Source: Xylanibacter oryzae DSM 17970 (GTDB taxonomy: Bacteria > Bacteroidota > Bacteroidia > Bacteroidales > Bacteroidaceae). Taken from it: a stretch of DNA of 64,000 nucleotides. Within the stretch, counting starts at the first letter, position 1, and each line of letters starts with the position of its first letter. The stretch lies in the NCBI RefSeq assembly GCF_000585355.1, contig NZ_KK073873.1:124001-188000 (forward strand), in the 5' to 3' direction. Made by a program: the position numbers and the translations under genes. Under the pieces are notes generated by a model. That model worked only from the letters and a program-made list of their open reading frames with translations, did not search any database and was not told the origin of the DNA. This document shows, piece by piece, positions 38,101-47,340 of this stretch.

Positions 38101-38648
38101 CTGATGGCATAAATCCAAGTATATATGCAACTGGAACATTTGATGAATCAACTCATACGCTTGTAACCGGACAATGGGGATTTGGAGGATGGCAATACAC
38201 GAATGGCATAGATCTGTCATCATGTAAGTATATCGTAATTGAAATGAATAAACCCCAGAATACAGGCGCTTCTTTCCGCCTTTTTGATGAAAATTCTTAT
38301 TGGAGTAAACCTGCAATGGTTGATATAGGCAGTAATACAACAATTAAGATAGAACTTTCAAAATTGATTAAAGATGGAACTTCTACAGCCTTGAACCTTT
38401 CTCATATATATATAATGGGATTTTGGTCAAATGGCGGAGGAGAGATTTCTATAAAGGACATCTTCTTAAGTAATGATGGAACTAGTCCTGTTACAGGTAT
38501 AGAACCTATTGTCTTAACGGATAAGCCTGTAAATGTGTATAATCTATCGGGAATGCTTCTCTATTCTAAAATAAGTAGAGAAGAGGCTAAAAAAGTATTG
38601 AAGAGTGGCGTGTATATTATAGATAAAAAATGTGTGGTAATAAAATAA
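35106..38648 (+). CDS. Bifunctional GH5 xylanase - GH43 enzyme with C-terminal sorting domain
   Basis: 1180 residues. Signal peptide 1-23. GH5 spans about 28-390: acid/base Glu196 in ELANEPVKI, nucleophile Glu303 in VVTEMDWAPKS (subfamily 21-like, a guess). GH43 spans about 405-710: base Asp418 in FPDPDVVKVG, acid Glu576 in GLEGSHFFKKDG. A xylosidase-type sandwich follows (about 715-890, NQWQWNHNPDNSKWS). Next are a bacterial Ig-like domain (about 900-980), a beta-sandwich carbohydrate-binding-like module (about 985-1125) and a T9SS type A-like tail (about 1138-1180, VYNLSG...LKSGVYIIDKKCVVIK). It combines backbone cutting and side-chain or end trimming in one secreted or surface-bound enzyme. 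It follows the xus operon behind a terminator. Confidence 0.88.
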   Translation: MRNKLLKYLLYTIFLFAPLSVCAWIGMPIPRLHVDGRYFKDNQGNIVNLHGFAQTYSPWFNEKGTKWNNYDVDGCLSYNQGLIDKILAAGWDVNFIRLHMDPYWSNTPGMQTKGESDISAFSYDRFTKYFQSVFLPMAKYAISKGLYVIMRPPGVCPDSISVGDDYQKYLIKVWNYVSADPYIKNNPNIMFELANEPVKICGKDGSTAGFKELKDYFQSITNTIRSNCNNIVLIPGLAYQANYEGFAEYPIEGSNIGYAVHCYPGWYNSGSEDTPNVNYANFKAGWDKQITPVSNFAPIVVTEMDWAPKSYESSWGKGVTGTAGGNGFGANFKKIADDSGNVSWLIFTSAELMANFKDDPGNGNTFLTDPEACPWPTYHWYKDYAKANYPHKDFTYQSSADNGDGTFTNPVIQADFPDPDVVKVGDTYYMVTTTMHNFPGCTLLKSNDLVNWSYCSNPLTKMSSNPEYNLEDGKNIYSKGSWANSLMYKNGKFYIMFNAFGKGDDAGGYLLSATDPEGSWTMTRLSQGYYDPGMLLDEDGKVYVVCGNTNLKVVQLDDNFSSVKEVNVDGGFDGLEGSHFFKKDGYYYIYSTCCAWPATQWCFRSKNVFGPYEKKEVFDCDDIHQGAMIQTQSGEWWTMLMKDCGSFGRMPYLEPVKWVDDWPVIGNNGTDAGTYNKPNVGKDYDKTYLPTNDNFRNYILGNQWQWNHNPDNSKWSLLDKPGRLRLYTSGVTDSLQKARNTLTQRIMGYHDKTVPSYGTIRMDISKMQDGDMAGVAVFQNPYAYIAVNKSGNALNLVQTNTEDNKKYNTAISCDSIIYLRAIADIATSKASFYYSLDNVTYTKFGQDLDMKYDLSVFVGNRFCIFNYATKAEGGYVDVDWFSTERDFSEDQYYDNSFVPYSSDYLTVSSISANKSSFTLLPSSSQSFTLTATYKDGHTADVSSEAKYTFSDNNIVKVVNGRLVPLGEGTTKMTANYEDKVGNSISVDLNVYVSMFPLTSDGINPSIYATGTFDESTHTLVTGQWGFGGWQYTNGIDLSSCKYIVIEMNKPQNTGASFRLFDENSYWSKPAMVDIGSNTTIKIELSKLIKDGTSTALNLSHIYIMGFWSNGGGEISIKDIFLSNDGTSPVTGIEPIVLTDKPVNVYNLSGMLLYSKISREEAKKVLKSGVYIIDKKCVVIK

Positions 38649-38702
38649 GATTAATAATTTTATTATAGATTACTCATACATAATATTATAATTGACTAGA
38701 TT

Positions 38703-38750
38703 ATAACACTGGCATTTGATTTTAAATAAATCTTATTGCTGGTGTTATTT
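38703..38750 (+). terminator. Possible terminator after the GH5-GH43 gene
   Basis: ATAACAC (38703-38709) pairs with GTGTTAT (38742-38748) and further GC pairs lie inside, but there are two mismatches and a long loop. A weak T tract follows. Confidence 0.4.
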
Positions 38751-38828
38751 GTTATGATATAAATTTATACATACTATAATAAGCATAATACTATACGAAT
38801 TAGTACATATATAAAGTTATTTTTATTA

Positions 38829-38894
38829 TGATACATAATAACAAATTAATGTAACATTCTTATATTATTGTTTTGATTATTTTTTATAAATTTG
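38829..38894 (+). promoter_or_regulatory. Regulon promoter D (GH95)
   Basis: TGATACA (38829-38835), 14 bp, TGTAACA (38850-38856), 30 bp, TAAATTTG (38887-38894); the ATG follows at 38925. The -7 box overlaps an apparent upstream TTG start (38892), which is therefore rejected. Confidence 0.78.
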
Positions 38895-38924
38895 CAATCA
38901 GAATATGAAAAAACAAAAAGCAAT

Positions 38925-41366
38925 ATGAAAAGAAAACTACTATTTTTCTTAATACTGACTGCAATACCGGTATTAATGTTCTCTTCCAATTTAAAATTAT
39001 GGTATAATAGTCCTGCTTCAATATGGCAAGAAGCTTTGCCTGTTGGTAATGGACACATGGGAGCTATGGTTTACGGAGGTGTTGGATATGAGAAAATACA
39101 ACTTAATGAAAATACCGTATGGGGTGGCTCTCCATATAATAACGCAAGAAAAATATCTCCTGACACACTTTCGAAGATACGTAGTCTGATATTTTCAGGC
39201 GATACTCATCATGCTGAGAATATGATAAATAGTTATTTCATGACAGGACAGAATGGAATGCCATATGAAACTGTTGGCAGTTTGATCTTGCAATCTCCTT
39301 TCACCGATAAACCTTCATCTTATTATAGAGATTTGGATCTTAATAGAGCAGTAGCAACTACTTTATTCAAGGTTAATGGAGTTACATATAAAAGAGAGGT
39401 TATTGCATCATTCACAGATCATGTAGTAATGATTCATATATCAGCTGATAGGGCAAATGCAATATCATTAAAGGCTAGTTATATATCGCCTCTTCCGCAT
39501 ACTACTTCGTATAATGGTAAAACTCTTATTATGAAAGGGAAATGTCTTAGCCACGAAGGAGTAGAAGGTAAAATAAGGGTTCAGACCACAACAGGTGTAA
39601 AGTGCATAGGTGGACAGATCGCTATGACAGACTCTACTATGTCAATAAGTAAGGCATCTGATGTTGTATTGTATGTCTCTACGGCAACAAATTTCGTAAA
39701 TTATAAAGACGTAAGTGGTGATGAAGCTAAAAAATCGGTAGCATTACTTTCAAATAGTATGAATAAGGAGTTTAGTAAAGCTCTGATAGCTCATACAAAT
39801 TATTATAGAAAATTGTTTGGAAGAGTATCTCTTAATTTACCTTCAACTAATAAGATAGACCAGCCTACAAATGAGAGATTAGCTAATTTTCAAAAGAGCA
39901 ATGATCCTTCACTAGTTGCTTTGGTTTTTCAATATGGTAGATACCTTCTTATTTCTTCTTCTCAGCCGGGTGGTGAACCCGCAAATCTCCAGGGATTATG
40001 GAATGACAACTTGAATGCTCCATGGGATGGGAAGTATACAATAAATATAAACACAGAGATGAACTATTGGCCTGCTCAGGTTACTAACCTTGCAGAGACA
40101 GAAGAGCCTTTGATACATTTAGTAAAAGATCTAAGTGTTACAGGTAGACAAGCAGCTGTAGATATGTATGGCGCTAAGGGTTATGTTGCTCATCATAATA
40201 CAGATATATGGAGAAGTACAGGAATGATAGACGGTGCCACTTGGGGTATGTGGCCTAATGGTGCCGGATGGTTAAGTACGCATCTCTGGCAAAGGTATCT
40301 GTTCAATGGAGACAAATCATATCTTGCAGATATATATCCACAGTTGAAGGGCGCAGCTGACTTTTATCTTACAGCGATGGTAAAGCATCCTAAGTACGGA
40401 TGGATGGTAACTTGTCCTAGTATATCACCTGAGCATGGTCCAAACGGCTCTTCATCAGTAACTGCCGGATGTACTATGGACAATCAGATTGCTTTTGATG
40501 TACTTAATAATGCATTGCGCGCTACAGAGTTGCTAAATGGTCCAATATCTTATCAAGACAGTTTAAAAAATCAGTTATCTATGCTTGCACCTATGCAGAT
40601 AGGTAAATATGGACAACTTCAAGAATGGCTTGAAGATGTAGACGATCCTAAAGACAATCATCGTCATGTGTCGCATGCTTATGGACTATTCCCAAGTAAT
40701 CAGATATCAGCTTACCATTCACCCCTGCTCTTTAATGCAGTTAGAAACACTCTTATACAGCGTGGAGATGAGGCAACAGGATGGAGCATTGGTTGGAAAA
40801 TAAACCTTTGGGCTCGCCTGTTAGATGGCAATCATGCTTATAAACTTATAAAGTGTCTTTTGAATATATTACCAAGTGACAAAGAAATGAGAGAATATCC
40901 GAATGGAAGAATGTATCCAAATCTTTTTGATGCTCATCCACCATTCCAGATAGATGGCAATTTCGGTTTTACAGCAGGAGTAGCAGAAATGCTATTGCAA
41001 AGCCATGATGGTGCTGTTCAAATACTGCCTGCCCTCCCTGATATGTGGAAGACCGGTAGCGTGAATGGACTTATGGCCAGAGGGGGATTCGAAGTTTCAA
41101 TGAAATGGATAGACAATAAAGTTTCAGAGATTAATGTAAAGTCTAAAATCGGAGGTAATTTACGTATAAGATCGTATGTACCATTAACAGCGAAAGGGTT
41201 GAAAATAGCAGAAGGTGAAAATACTAATCCTTTATTCTATAGAGCAAGAGGTAAGAAACCAATTGTTTCACCTATTGTAGAGACAAAAGCACCACAACTA
41301 AAGGAAGTATATGAATATGATTTGCAGACTAAGGTAGGAGGGGTATATCGGCTATTGGCAAAATGA
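38925..41366 (+). CDS. GH95 alpha-L-fucosidase / alpha-L-galactosidase
   Basis: 813 residues, signal peptide about 1-20. The GH95 plan is clear: an N-terminal beta domain ([28 protein letters not shown]) and a helical barrel with [16 protein letters not shown] (about 370). [14 protein letters not shown] lies near 490, [15 protein letters not shown] near 575 and [16 protein letters not shown] near 675. GH95 enzymes hydrolyse alpha-1,2-L-fucose; in B. ovatus xylan loci one acts instead on L-galactose at the ends of complex xylan side chains. That second activity is more likely in this context (inference). Single-gene unit under promoter D. Confidence 0.88.
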   Translation: MKRKLLFFLILTAIPVLMFSSNLKLWYNSPASIWQEALPVGNGHMGAMVYGGVGYEKIQLNENTVWGGSPYNNARKISPDTLSKIRSLIFSGDTHHAENMINSYFMTGQNGMPYETVGSLILQSPFTDKPSSYYRDLDLNRAVATTLFKVNGVTYKREVIASFTDHVVMIHISADRANAISLKASYISPLPHTTSYNGKTLIMKGKCLSHEGVEGKIRVQTTTGVKCIGGQIAMTDSTMSISKASDVVLYVSTATNFVNYKDVSGDEAKKSVALLSNSMNKEFSKALIAHTNYYRKLFGRVSLNLPSTNKIDQPTNERLANFQKSNDPSLVALVFQYGRYLLISSSQPGGEPANLQGLWNDNLNAPWDGKYTININTEMNYWPAQVTNLAETEEPLIHLVKDLSVTGRQAAVDMYGAKGYVAHHNTDIWRSTGMIDGATWGMWPNGAGWLSTHLWQRYLFNGDKSYLADIYPQLKGAADFYLTAMVKHPKYGWMVTCPSISPEHGPNGSSSVTAGCTMDNQIAFDVLNNALRATELLNGPISYQDSLKNQLSMLAPMQIGKYGQLQEWLEDVDDPKDNHRHVSHAYGLFPSNQISAYHSPLLFNAVRNTLIQRGDEATGWSIGWKINLWARLLDGNHAYKLIKCLLNILPSDKEMREYPNGRMYPNLFDAHPPFQIDGNFGFTAGVAEMLLQSHDGAVQILPALPDMWKTGSVNGLMARGGFEVSMKWIDNKVSEINVKSKIGGNLRIRSYVPLTAKGLKIAEGENTNPLFYRARGKKPIVSPIVETKAPQLKEVYEYDLQTKVGGVYRLLAK

Positions 41367-41405
41367 TAAAATATTTACTTTCCTGTTCTGATTGCTATAA
41401 TTTTT

Positions 41406-41442
41406 ATTCCAGATACGTAATAGTATCTGGAATTTTATTTTC
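41406..41442 (+). terminator. GH95 terminator
   Basis: ATTCCAGATAC (41406-41416) pairs with GTATCTGGAAT (41423-41433), 6-nt loop, then a T-rich tail. Confidence 0.88.
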
Positions 41443-41520
41443 ACCTCCCCGTTGATAAAAACAATATAACTTGCTTATAATAAATGTGTTAATGTCAGGG
41501 AGGTGAAAAATCCACCTCCT
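41438..41520. repeat. Intergenic stem-and-core repeat element (copy 2)
   Basis: CACCTCCC (41443-41450), an AT-rich core containing ATATAACTTGCTTAT, then GGGAGGTG (41498-41505), which itself forms a hairpin with CACCTCC (41513-41519). The core word matches ATATAACTTACTTAT at about 56-70, where the flanking arms are AACCTCAC and GTGAGGTT. Arms differ but stay complementary, so the structure rather than the sequence seems conserved. Confidence 0.55.
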
Positions 41521-41560
41521 CGGTTTTTTTGGGGGCAGTTAAACTAGTACAGGTAATGAC

Positions 41561-41648
41561 CAATCTAAATTAAATTGGTATACAACTTAACTTGAATTGG
41601 TAATCAATCTAAGTTGATTTAGTCATCAATTTAGATTGTATTGGTATC
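41561..41648. repeat. Tandem array, four contiguous 22-bp repeats
   Basis: Units at 41561, 41583, 41605 and 41627 follow each other without gaps. Approximate consensus CAATYTAARTTRAATTGGTA plus two bases; units are degenerate but the period is exact. Each unit is itself roughly palindromic. The period of 22 bp is about two helical turns. It lies in an 855-bp gap without genes (41367-42222); the stretch 41650-41900 holds nothing else I can support. Confidence 0.75.
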
Positions 41649-41902
41649 TCATTATTACTTTTTTAACATCATAAATGATGCTTTTATATGCGTTAAAGTT
41701 GTAATTTGTATTTATGTCAATTTTATATATTGATTTAAAAAATATAAACAAAAATATTCATATTATCTTATGACGTCTATAGAATGGATTGCATTTATTT
41801 TAAAACAGAAGTTGAAAGTTATTGAAAAATTACCCCCAAGTGCTTGATCATTCAAAGATGTAGCATGATGATCATCAATAACCATTGTAAAGGTCTAAAA
41901 TT

Positions 41903-41929
41903 CGGGGAGGTGAAATTTTCACCTCCCCG
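41903..41929. repeat. 27-bp near-perfect palindrome
   Basis: Arms CGGGGAGGTGAAA and TTTCACCTCCCCG with a single central base. The right arm repeats TTTTCACCTCCCCG found at 41438-41451, so the two copies bracket the 22-bp array. Confidence 0.75.
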
Positions 41930-42108
41930 TAACTAAATGTCTGTAATACATGCGTTTAAGTCTTTTTGTACCAGAGGGATGTGAATTTTACTTTTTAAAT
42001 ATTTTTTCTGTTTTGCGATAGCTATATTGAATTAATATCATATCGTGGTATAATTTTTAATACTAAAAGTTTTACCCAACCCCTATAATCAGGCTAAATA
42101 TTAATTTA

Positions 42109-42174
42109 TGTTTTGTATAGAGAAATATATGTAACAATAAATATTGTATCTTCGTATATTTTTATGTTACTTTG
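42109..42174 (+). promoter_or_regulatory. Regulon promoter E (GH43-GH2)
   Basis: TGTTTTG (42109-42115, weak half-site), 14 bp, TGTAACA (42130-42136), 30 bp, TTACTTTG (42167-42174, one base off TAnnTTTG); the ATG follows at 42223. Confidence 0.65.
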
Positions 42175-42222
42175 TATCAAAATTATTAGCTATAAGTTAG
42201 AGTGATCCTTAAAAAGATATAG

Positions 42223-44334
42223 ATGAAAACAAAATTTATTATTTTATTAGTGTTATTCTCATTCAATAACGTACTTGTTGAATCAAAATCAGATTTTCCA
42301 AAACAAAAATCGTGGAGTGCTGACAATGGGAATGGTACATATACAAATCCATTATTTTATGATGAATTTTCTGATCCTGATATTATCCGCGTTGGAAAAG
42401 ATTATTATCTGGCAGGAACTACGATGCACTGTGTTCCGGGTATAGTAATACTGCATTCTACTGATTTAGTAAATTGGAAATTTTGTTCATATTGTTTTAA
42501 TAGGTTTGATGATAATTCGCCTGATTTTAATCTTCGCAATGGCAAAAATGTATATGGACAAGGTATTTGGGCTCCTTGCATCCGTTATAATAAAGGAAAA
42601 TTCTATGTGTTCTCAAATATAAATGGACATGGACTACAGGTTTATATTGCTGATAATATAAAAGGGCCGTGGATACATAAACATATTAATGGTAATATTT
42701 ATGACTTATCAATACTTTTTGATGATGATGGTAAAATATACGCCATTCATAAATATGGCAATGTAACATGCACACAGTTGAAATCTGATCTCAGTGGACC
42801 AATAGAGGGTACAGAAAAGATAATAATACCTGAAGGAAATGCAATGGGTGAAGGGCATCATATATATAAAATCAATGGAATGTATTATATAATATCTGCT
42901 GATTATTCTCCGATGGGACGTATGCAATGTGCCAGGTCAAAGAATATTTATGGTCCATATGAAACTTGTGTAATAAGCGAGCGTGAATCTTTTGGGTATT
43001 CTGCTTCATGGACGACTGGAAATGTTGGCTTGGGAAGCCTCATACCTGAAGATGGGTTCAAATTTGTACAAAATAAACCTTCAGAGAATACATTGTTCTC
43101 TTCTACTATACACCAAGGTGGAATAGTACAGGCCGAAGATGGTAAATGGTGGGGTATATCAATGCAAGATTTTAATGCAGTAGGGAGAACTACATGTTTA
43201 TCACCAATAACTTGGGTTGATGGATGGCCATATTTCGGTTTGGAAAAAAACCTTGGGCGTAGTCCTCGCACTTGGTTTAAACCGAATAGCTCAATCAATA
43301 TTCCTACAGCTCCTTATGATAGATCGGATGATTTCAGCAGTAAGGATTTGAAGCCTGTTTGGCAATGGAACCATAACCCAGATGATCAAAAGTGGTCTCT
43401 AACTGAGAAAAGAGGAGTCTTGAGATTACATACGATGGCTGCCAGACAACTGTTATTAGCAAAGAATTCTCTTACTCAACGCGCTATAGGACCTGTATCA
43501 ATAGTTACCGTAAAAATGGATGTATCGAAACTTAAGGATGGAGATAATTCAGGTCTTGGAATTATTAATGCACCAAGTGCTTTGCTGGGAGTAATAAAAC
43601 AAAAAAGCAAGTTATTCTTACGATGGTATGACCAGAGTCATAATAAGGAGATAAAGAAAGACTTAAATGATAAACTAATATGGTTGAGGTTATGGGGTAA
43701 TTATGATGAGAGTAAGGTGCAGTATTCATATTCGCTTGATAACAAATCCTGGACAAATATTGGTGATACAATTATTACTTCATATCAGTTGAAAACTTTT
43801 CAAGGCGTACGCTATGCGCTTTATGCATATAATACGATTTTAAAAGACGGTGGATATGTAGATTTTGATGATTTTATAGTAGAAGAACCATTAGCAGATC
43901 GTTCTGGTAATATCCCTTATGGGAAAACAATAAGATTGTTCAATCTTTCAGATGGTAATCCAATGTATGCAATGTCCCACGGTATGGTTTATAGTACCTG
44001 GATTTCTTCAAATGATTACAAGGGCGATCGTTCAAAATTCATTGTAATAGATAAAGGAAATGGAGTGATTAATTTGCAATGTGCTGATGGACGTTATGTC
44101 TATGTCGCCGGTGCCGGACTTTCCGGTGATCTGCGCCTTACAGCAGACCGAGATAAAGCTGAAGATTTTATGTGGCAAGATATGTTGAGAGGTCAGTGTA
44201 TGTTGTTATCTCTTAAAACTCAGCGTTATGTATGTAAGCATCCTAGTGATGGAAGTCCTTATTCGGTTGACTGTCAAGGACCTGATGCAAATAGAAGGAA
44301 CGGCTGCGTCTTTAAATATGAAATTGTAGAATGA
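42223..44334 (+). CDS. GH43 enzyme with sandwich and beta-trefoil-like C-terminal domains
   Basis: 703 residues, signal peptide about 1-21. GH43 propeller at about 35-360: base Asp in EFSDPDIIRVGKDYY (about 48), a DLSILFDDDGK blade (about 165), acid Glu in NAMGEGHHIYKING (about 211). A beta-sandwich follows (about 365-555, VWQWNHNPDDQKWSL). The last 140 residues (about 565-703) repeat IRLFNLSDGNPMYAM / INLQCADGRYVYVAG / LLSLKTQRYVCKHPS, a three-fold pattern like a beta-trefoil or fascin-type binding module. Probably a periplasmic or surface xylosidase/arabinofuranosidase. GH2 begins 25 nt downstream. Confidence 0.85.
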   Translation: MKTKFIILLVLFSFNNVLVESKSDFPKQKSWSADNGNGTYTNPLFYDEFSDPDIIRVGKDYYLAGTTMHCVPGIVILHSTDLVNWKFCSYCFNRFDDNSPDFNLRNGKNVYGQGIWAPCIRYNKGKFYVFSNINGHGLQVYIADNIKGPWIHKHINGNIYDLSILFDDDGKIYAIHKYGNVTCTQLKSDLSGPIEGTEKIIIPEGNAMGEGHHIYKINGMYYIISADYSPMGRMQCARSKNIYGPYETCVISERESFGYSASWTTGNVGLGSLIPEDGFKFVQNKPSENTLFSSTIHQGGIVQAEDGKWWGISMQDFNAVGRTTCLSPITWVDGWPYFGLEKNLGRSPRTWFKPNSSINIPTAPYDRSDDFSSKDLKPVWQWNHNPDDQKWSLTEKRGVLRLHTMAARQLLLAKNSLTQRAIGPVSIVTVKMDVSKLKDGDNSGLGIINAPSALLGVIKQKSKLFLRWYDQSHNKEIKKDLNDKLIWLRLWGNYDESKVQYSYSLDNKSWTNIGDTIITSYQLKTFQGVRYALYAYNTILKDGGYVDFDDFIVEEPLADRSGNIPYGKTIRLFNLSDGNPMYAMSHGMVYSTWISSNDYKGDRSKFIVIDKGNGVINLQCADGRYVYVAGAGLSGDLRLTADRDKAEDFMWQDMLRGQCMLLSLKTQRYVCKHPSDGSPYSVDCQGPDANRRNGCVFKYEIVE

Positions 44335-44359
44335 GTTGGATAATATAAAGACATTGTTT

Positions 44360-46876
44360 ATGGGCCTAAATAAGAAAATATCATTACTATTTTTCTTTGC
44401 CATTATTGTTCCTGTATCAATAAGTGCCCAAAGAATGTCATCGTTAATTAATGGTGATTGGTTATATATCCAAGGTGATGTGAAGGATGGTGCAAAAATC
44501 AATTTAGACTGTTCTTCGTGGCAAAGAATAGGGCTCCCTCATACGATGAGTCTGCCATATTTTGAAGCAAAGCAATTCTATATGGGTTATGGATGGTATC
44601 GTCATAACCTGACCTTGTTAAAGAAAGACATTAATAAACATATTACATTAGACTTTGATGGCGTTTTTCAAGATGCAGAAGTATATGTAAATGATATCTT
44701 TTGCGGTAGACATGTTGGTGGATACACCGGGTTTAGTATTGATATTAGTAAAGCTGCTAAAACAGGTAACAATATAATTGCAATAAGAGTGAATAACAAT
44801 TGGCGTCCGGATGTAGCACCACGAGCAGGTGAACATACTTTTAGCGGTGGAATTTATCGTGATGTACGTTTTGTTATTACAGATAATACTTATCTAGATT
44901 GGTATGGTATTTGGATTACAACTCCATCGTTAGAATCAACTGAAGGCAAAAGGTCTAATGTAAATGTTAAGATTAGAGTGGTTAATAGTAGCAATGAAAT
45001 AGCAGATTTGTCTTTGGCTCAAATAGTTTTAGACAGAAATAATAAGATAGTTGCAAAAGTAGTTTGCAAGAAACGTCTGTATCCTAATCAAGTATGGAAT
45101 TCTGATGAAACAACCGAGGCAATAAATTCTCCATCATTATGGTCGCCAGACAGTCCGAATCTTTACACAATTAAAACAGTATTGTACAATAAAGGTAGAG
45201 TAATAGACAGTAAAATAAATAAATTTGGATTCCGCTGGTTTAAGTTTACAGCTGATAAAGGATTCTTTTTAAATGGGAAACACCTTTATCTTCGTGGTGC
45301 GAATGTGCATCAAGATCAAGCGGGGTGGGGTGATGCTGCAACAGATAGTGCTGCATACAGAGATGTATTGATGATTAAGAACTGTGGAATGAATTTTATA
45401 CGAGGCTCACATTATCCTCATTCTCCTGCGTTTGTTCAATCTTGTGATAAACTTGGAATTCTACTTTGGAGTGAAGCTCCATATTGGAGTACTTATGGTG
45501 ATAATAAAGATGGTTGGTGGACCGCTAGTGGATACCCAATAACAGCATCTGATACCGCCGCATTCGAACGCAGTTGTATACAGCAATTAAGAGAAATGAT
45601 ACAGAGACATCGCAATAGTCCTTCGGTAATAGCATGGAGTATGTGTAATGAACCATTTTTTTCGGAAAGTAAAACATTAAGAAATGTAAAGAGATTACTT
45701 GCAAAAATGGTAAGAGCCTCGCACGTTTTTGATCCTAATAGACCCGCCGGCATAGGTGGCTGCCAACGCCCAACAGATCAAAACAGATTAGATCTTATTG
45801 GTGATATTGCCGGATATAATGGCGATGGTGCTACAATAGCTGAATTTCAGAACCCGGGAGTTGCAAGTATTGTTACTGAATATGGTTCAACAATGGATGT
45901 TCGTCCTGGAAAATATAGTGCAGGATGGGGTGATTTAGAACGCGATAATGGTTGGAAAGGTAAACCATGGCGTAGCGGACAAGCTATATGGTGTGCATTT
46001 GACCATGGCACACAAGTCAATGGAGATTTTGGTCGCATGGGATTTATCGATTATCAGAGGTTACCTAAAAGGAGATATTATTGGTACTGTCATGAATATA
46101 GAAATATTGTTCCACCTGCAGAGCGAAAACAAGGTATTCCCGCAGCGATTCTTGTAACTGCTTCTAAAACAAAGAATATAAAGGCCGACGGTACAGAAGA
46201 TGCGCAGCTTATTGTCAGTGTCGTTGATAAAGACAAACTTCCTATTAGTAATTCGCCTAAAGTTACTTTAACAATAAAGAGCGGTCCAGGTCAATTCCCC
46301 ACAGGTCGTTCTATCTGTTTTAGTCCGGATGATGATATTTATATCAGAGATGGCCAATGTGCTATAACAATCAGATCATATTACTCAGGAAACACTGTTG
46401 TGGAGGCATCTTCAGATGGATTATCTTCAAGCAAGGTTTTATTGTCTTTTTGTAATGGTCCAATTTATAAAAAGGATGTAACACCTCTATATACTGAACA
46501 TCCGTATCATAGATTTATAAAACAAGATAGTGATGAACTAAAAATGTTTGGGAAAAATAGTCCTATATTTGCTTCATCAATGGAGAACGAACACACATCA
46601 AGCATGGCAACAGATAATGACATAAAATCATATTGGGCCCCATTGCCCAACGATAAGAAACCTTGGATTATGCTTGATACTGAAAGATGTATAAAAGTAG
46701 AGAATGTTAATATAAAGTTGGCATCCGAATCAGAAGTAAAATATTATAAAGTAGAGACTTCCCTAGATGGTGAGGAATGGAAAGTCTTTGATGGAAAACC
46801 ATTAACAGCTAGATTTATAAAGATAAGTTGTGAAAATGGCATTAAAATTTCAGAATTTACCGTATTAGGACAATAA
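44360..46876 (+). CDS. GH2 beta-glycosidase with C-terminal discoidin-like domain
   Basis: 838 residues from the ATG at 44360 (a TTG at 44336 is also in frame but precedes the signal peptide MGLNKKISLLFFF). GH2 sugar-binding, Ig-like and TIM-barrel domains span about 25-600: acid/base Glu431 in SMCNEPFFSE and nucleophile Glu507 in VTEYGSTMD, both present. Later come Ig-like domains and a final F5/8-type (discoidin) sandwich (about 725-838) with VKYYKVETSLDGEEWKVF. In a xylan locus it may cleave beta-galactose or beta-glucuronide side groups; the substrate is unproven. Its last 175 bp recur at 49634-49808. Confidence 0.85.
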   Translation: MGLNKKISLLFFFAIIVPVSISAQRMSSLINGDWLYIQGDVKDGAKINLDCSSWQRIGLPHTMSLPYFEAKQFYMGYGWYRHNLTLLKKDINKHITLDFDGVFQDAEVYVNDIFCGRHVGGYTGFSIDISKAAKTGNNIIAIRVNNNWRPDVAPRAGEHTFSGGIYRDVRFVITDNTYLDWYGIWITTPSLESTEGKRSNVNVKIRVVNSSNEIADLSLAQIVLDRNNKIVAKVVCKKRLYPNQVWNSDETTEAINSPSLWSPDSPNLYTIKTVLYNKGRVIDSKINKFGFRWFKFTADKGFFLNGKHLYLRGANVHQDQAGWGDAATDSAAYRDVLMIKNCGMNFIRGSHYPHSPAFVQSCDKLGILLWSEAPYWSTYGDNKDGWWTASGYPITASDTAAFERSCIQQLREMIQRHRNSPSVIAWSMCNEPFFSESKTLRNVKRLLAKMVRASHVFDPNRPAGIGGCQRPTDQNRLDLIGDIAGYNGDGATIAEFQNPGVASIVTEYGSTMDVRPGKYSAGWGDLERDNGWKGKPWRSGQAIWCAFDHGTQVNGDFGRMGFIDYQRLPKRRYYWYCHEYRNIVPPAERKQGIPAAILVTASKTKNIKADGTEDAQLIVSVVDKDKLPISNSPKVTLTIKSGPGQFPTGRSICFSPDDDIYIRDGQCAITIRSYYSGNTVVEASSDGLSSSKVLLSFCNGPIYKKDVTPLYTEHPYHRFIKQDSDELKMFGKNSPIFASSMENEHTSSMATDNDIKSYWAPLPNDKKPWIMLDTERCIKVENVNIKLASESEVKYYKVETSLDGEEWKVFDGKPLTARFIKISCENGIKISEFTVLGQ

Positions 46877-46880
46877 ATGC
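46706..46880 (+). repeat. 175-bp direct repeat, copy 1 (3' end of GH2)
   Basis: Identical at all but nine positions to 49634-49808 and without gaps (about 95% identity). Includes the GH2 stop codon and the following AAATGC. Confidence 0.95.
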
Positions 46881-46942
46881 GATATTAATTTCTGCATATT
46901 TTATTTCGTCGTTTATTTGTAGTTTGATTATCCGCTATTTAT

Positions 46943-47092
46943 TTAGAGGAAGAATCTAACATCATCAATACCTCTGAATGTAGCCCTGAATCCCTTTAGT
47001 TTTGCATTAAATGATTCTGCGCTGGCATTGGTAAGTCTGTTATCGAAGAAATTCAATATTCTTTCATACTGCTGTTTGAATGTATTTATAGC
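46943..47092 (-). pseudogene. ISL3-like transposase, C-terminal remnant
   Basis: Read on the minus strand, 47092 to 46943 encodes about 49 residues ending in a stop: FKQQYERILNFFDNRLTNAS and then AESFNAKLKGFRATFRGIDD. The DNRLTNASAESFNAK...FRGI...FF pattern is the end of DDE transposases of the ISL3 family. No start and no catalytic part remain. Further disrupted sequence at 47093-47340 has only a GGGCTGTTGT / ACAAACAGCCC inverted repeat (47131-47177) and no gene I can support. Confidence 0.75.
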
Positions 47093-47130
47093 CGTAGGGG
47101 AACTTTTTTGCTATAAGGCCTGCAATTCAA

Positions 47131-47177
47131 GGGCTGTTGTAAACTTTTATATGACTAAGATAAAATACAAACAGCCC
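47131..47177. repeat. Inverted repeat near the transposase remnant
   Basis: GGGCTGTTGT (47131-47140) pairs with ACAAACAGCCC (47167-47177) with one bulge. It may be a leftover insertion-sequence end or a terminator for the gene at 47341. Confidence 0.35.
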
Positions 47178-47340
47178 GTCTGATGAGATAATTGGCAAGA
47201 TCAGTGCACAAAGCATTATTCAATATCTATTGGCAGCGTCGACCAGGGAGCTGCAGAATGGGTAAAATACACGCTAATTTAATTCCGCCAACGGGTTATC
47301 CACTATATGATTACCTAAATTCAACTGGATCATGCAGCAT

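Noticed and set aside
41561..41648. 22-bp array as CRISPR or rearranged coding repeat
   Set aside because: Units are contiguous without spacers, and 22 is not a multiple of 3, so it is neither CRISPR nor a coding repeat.
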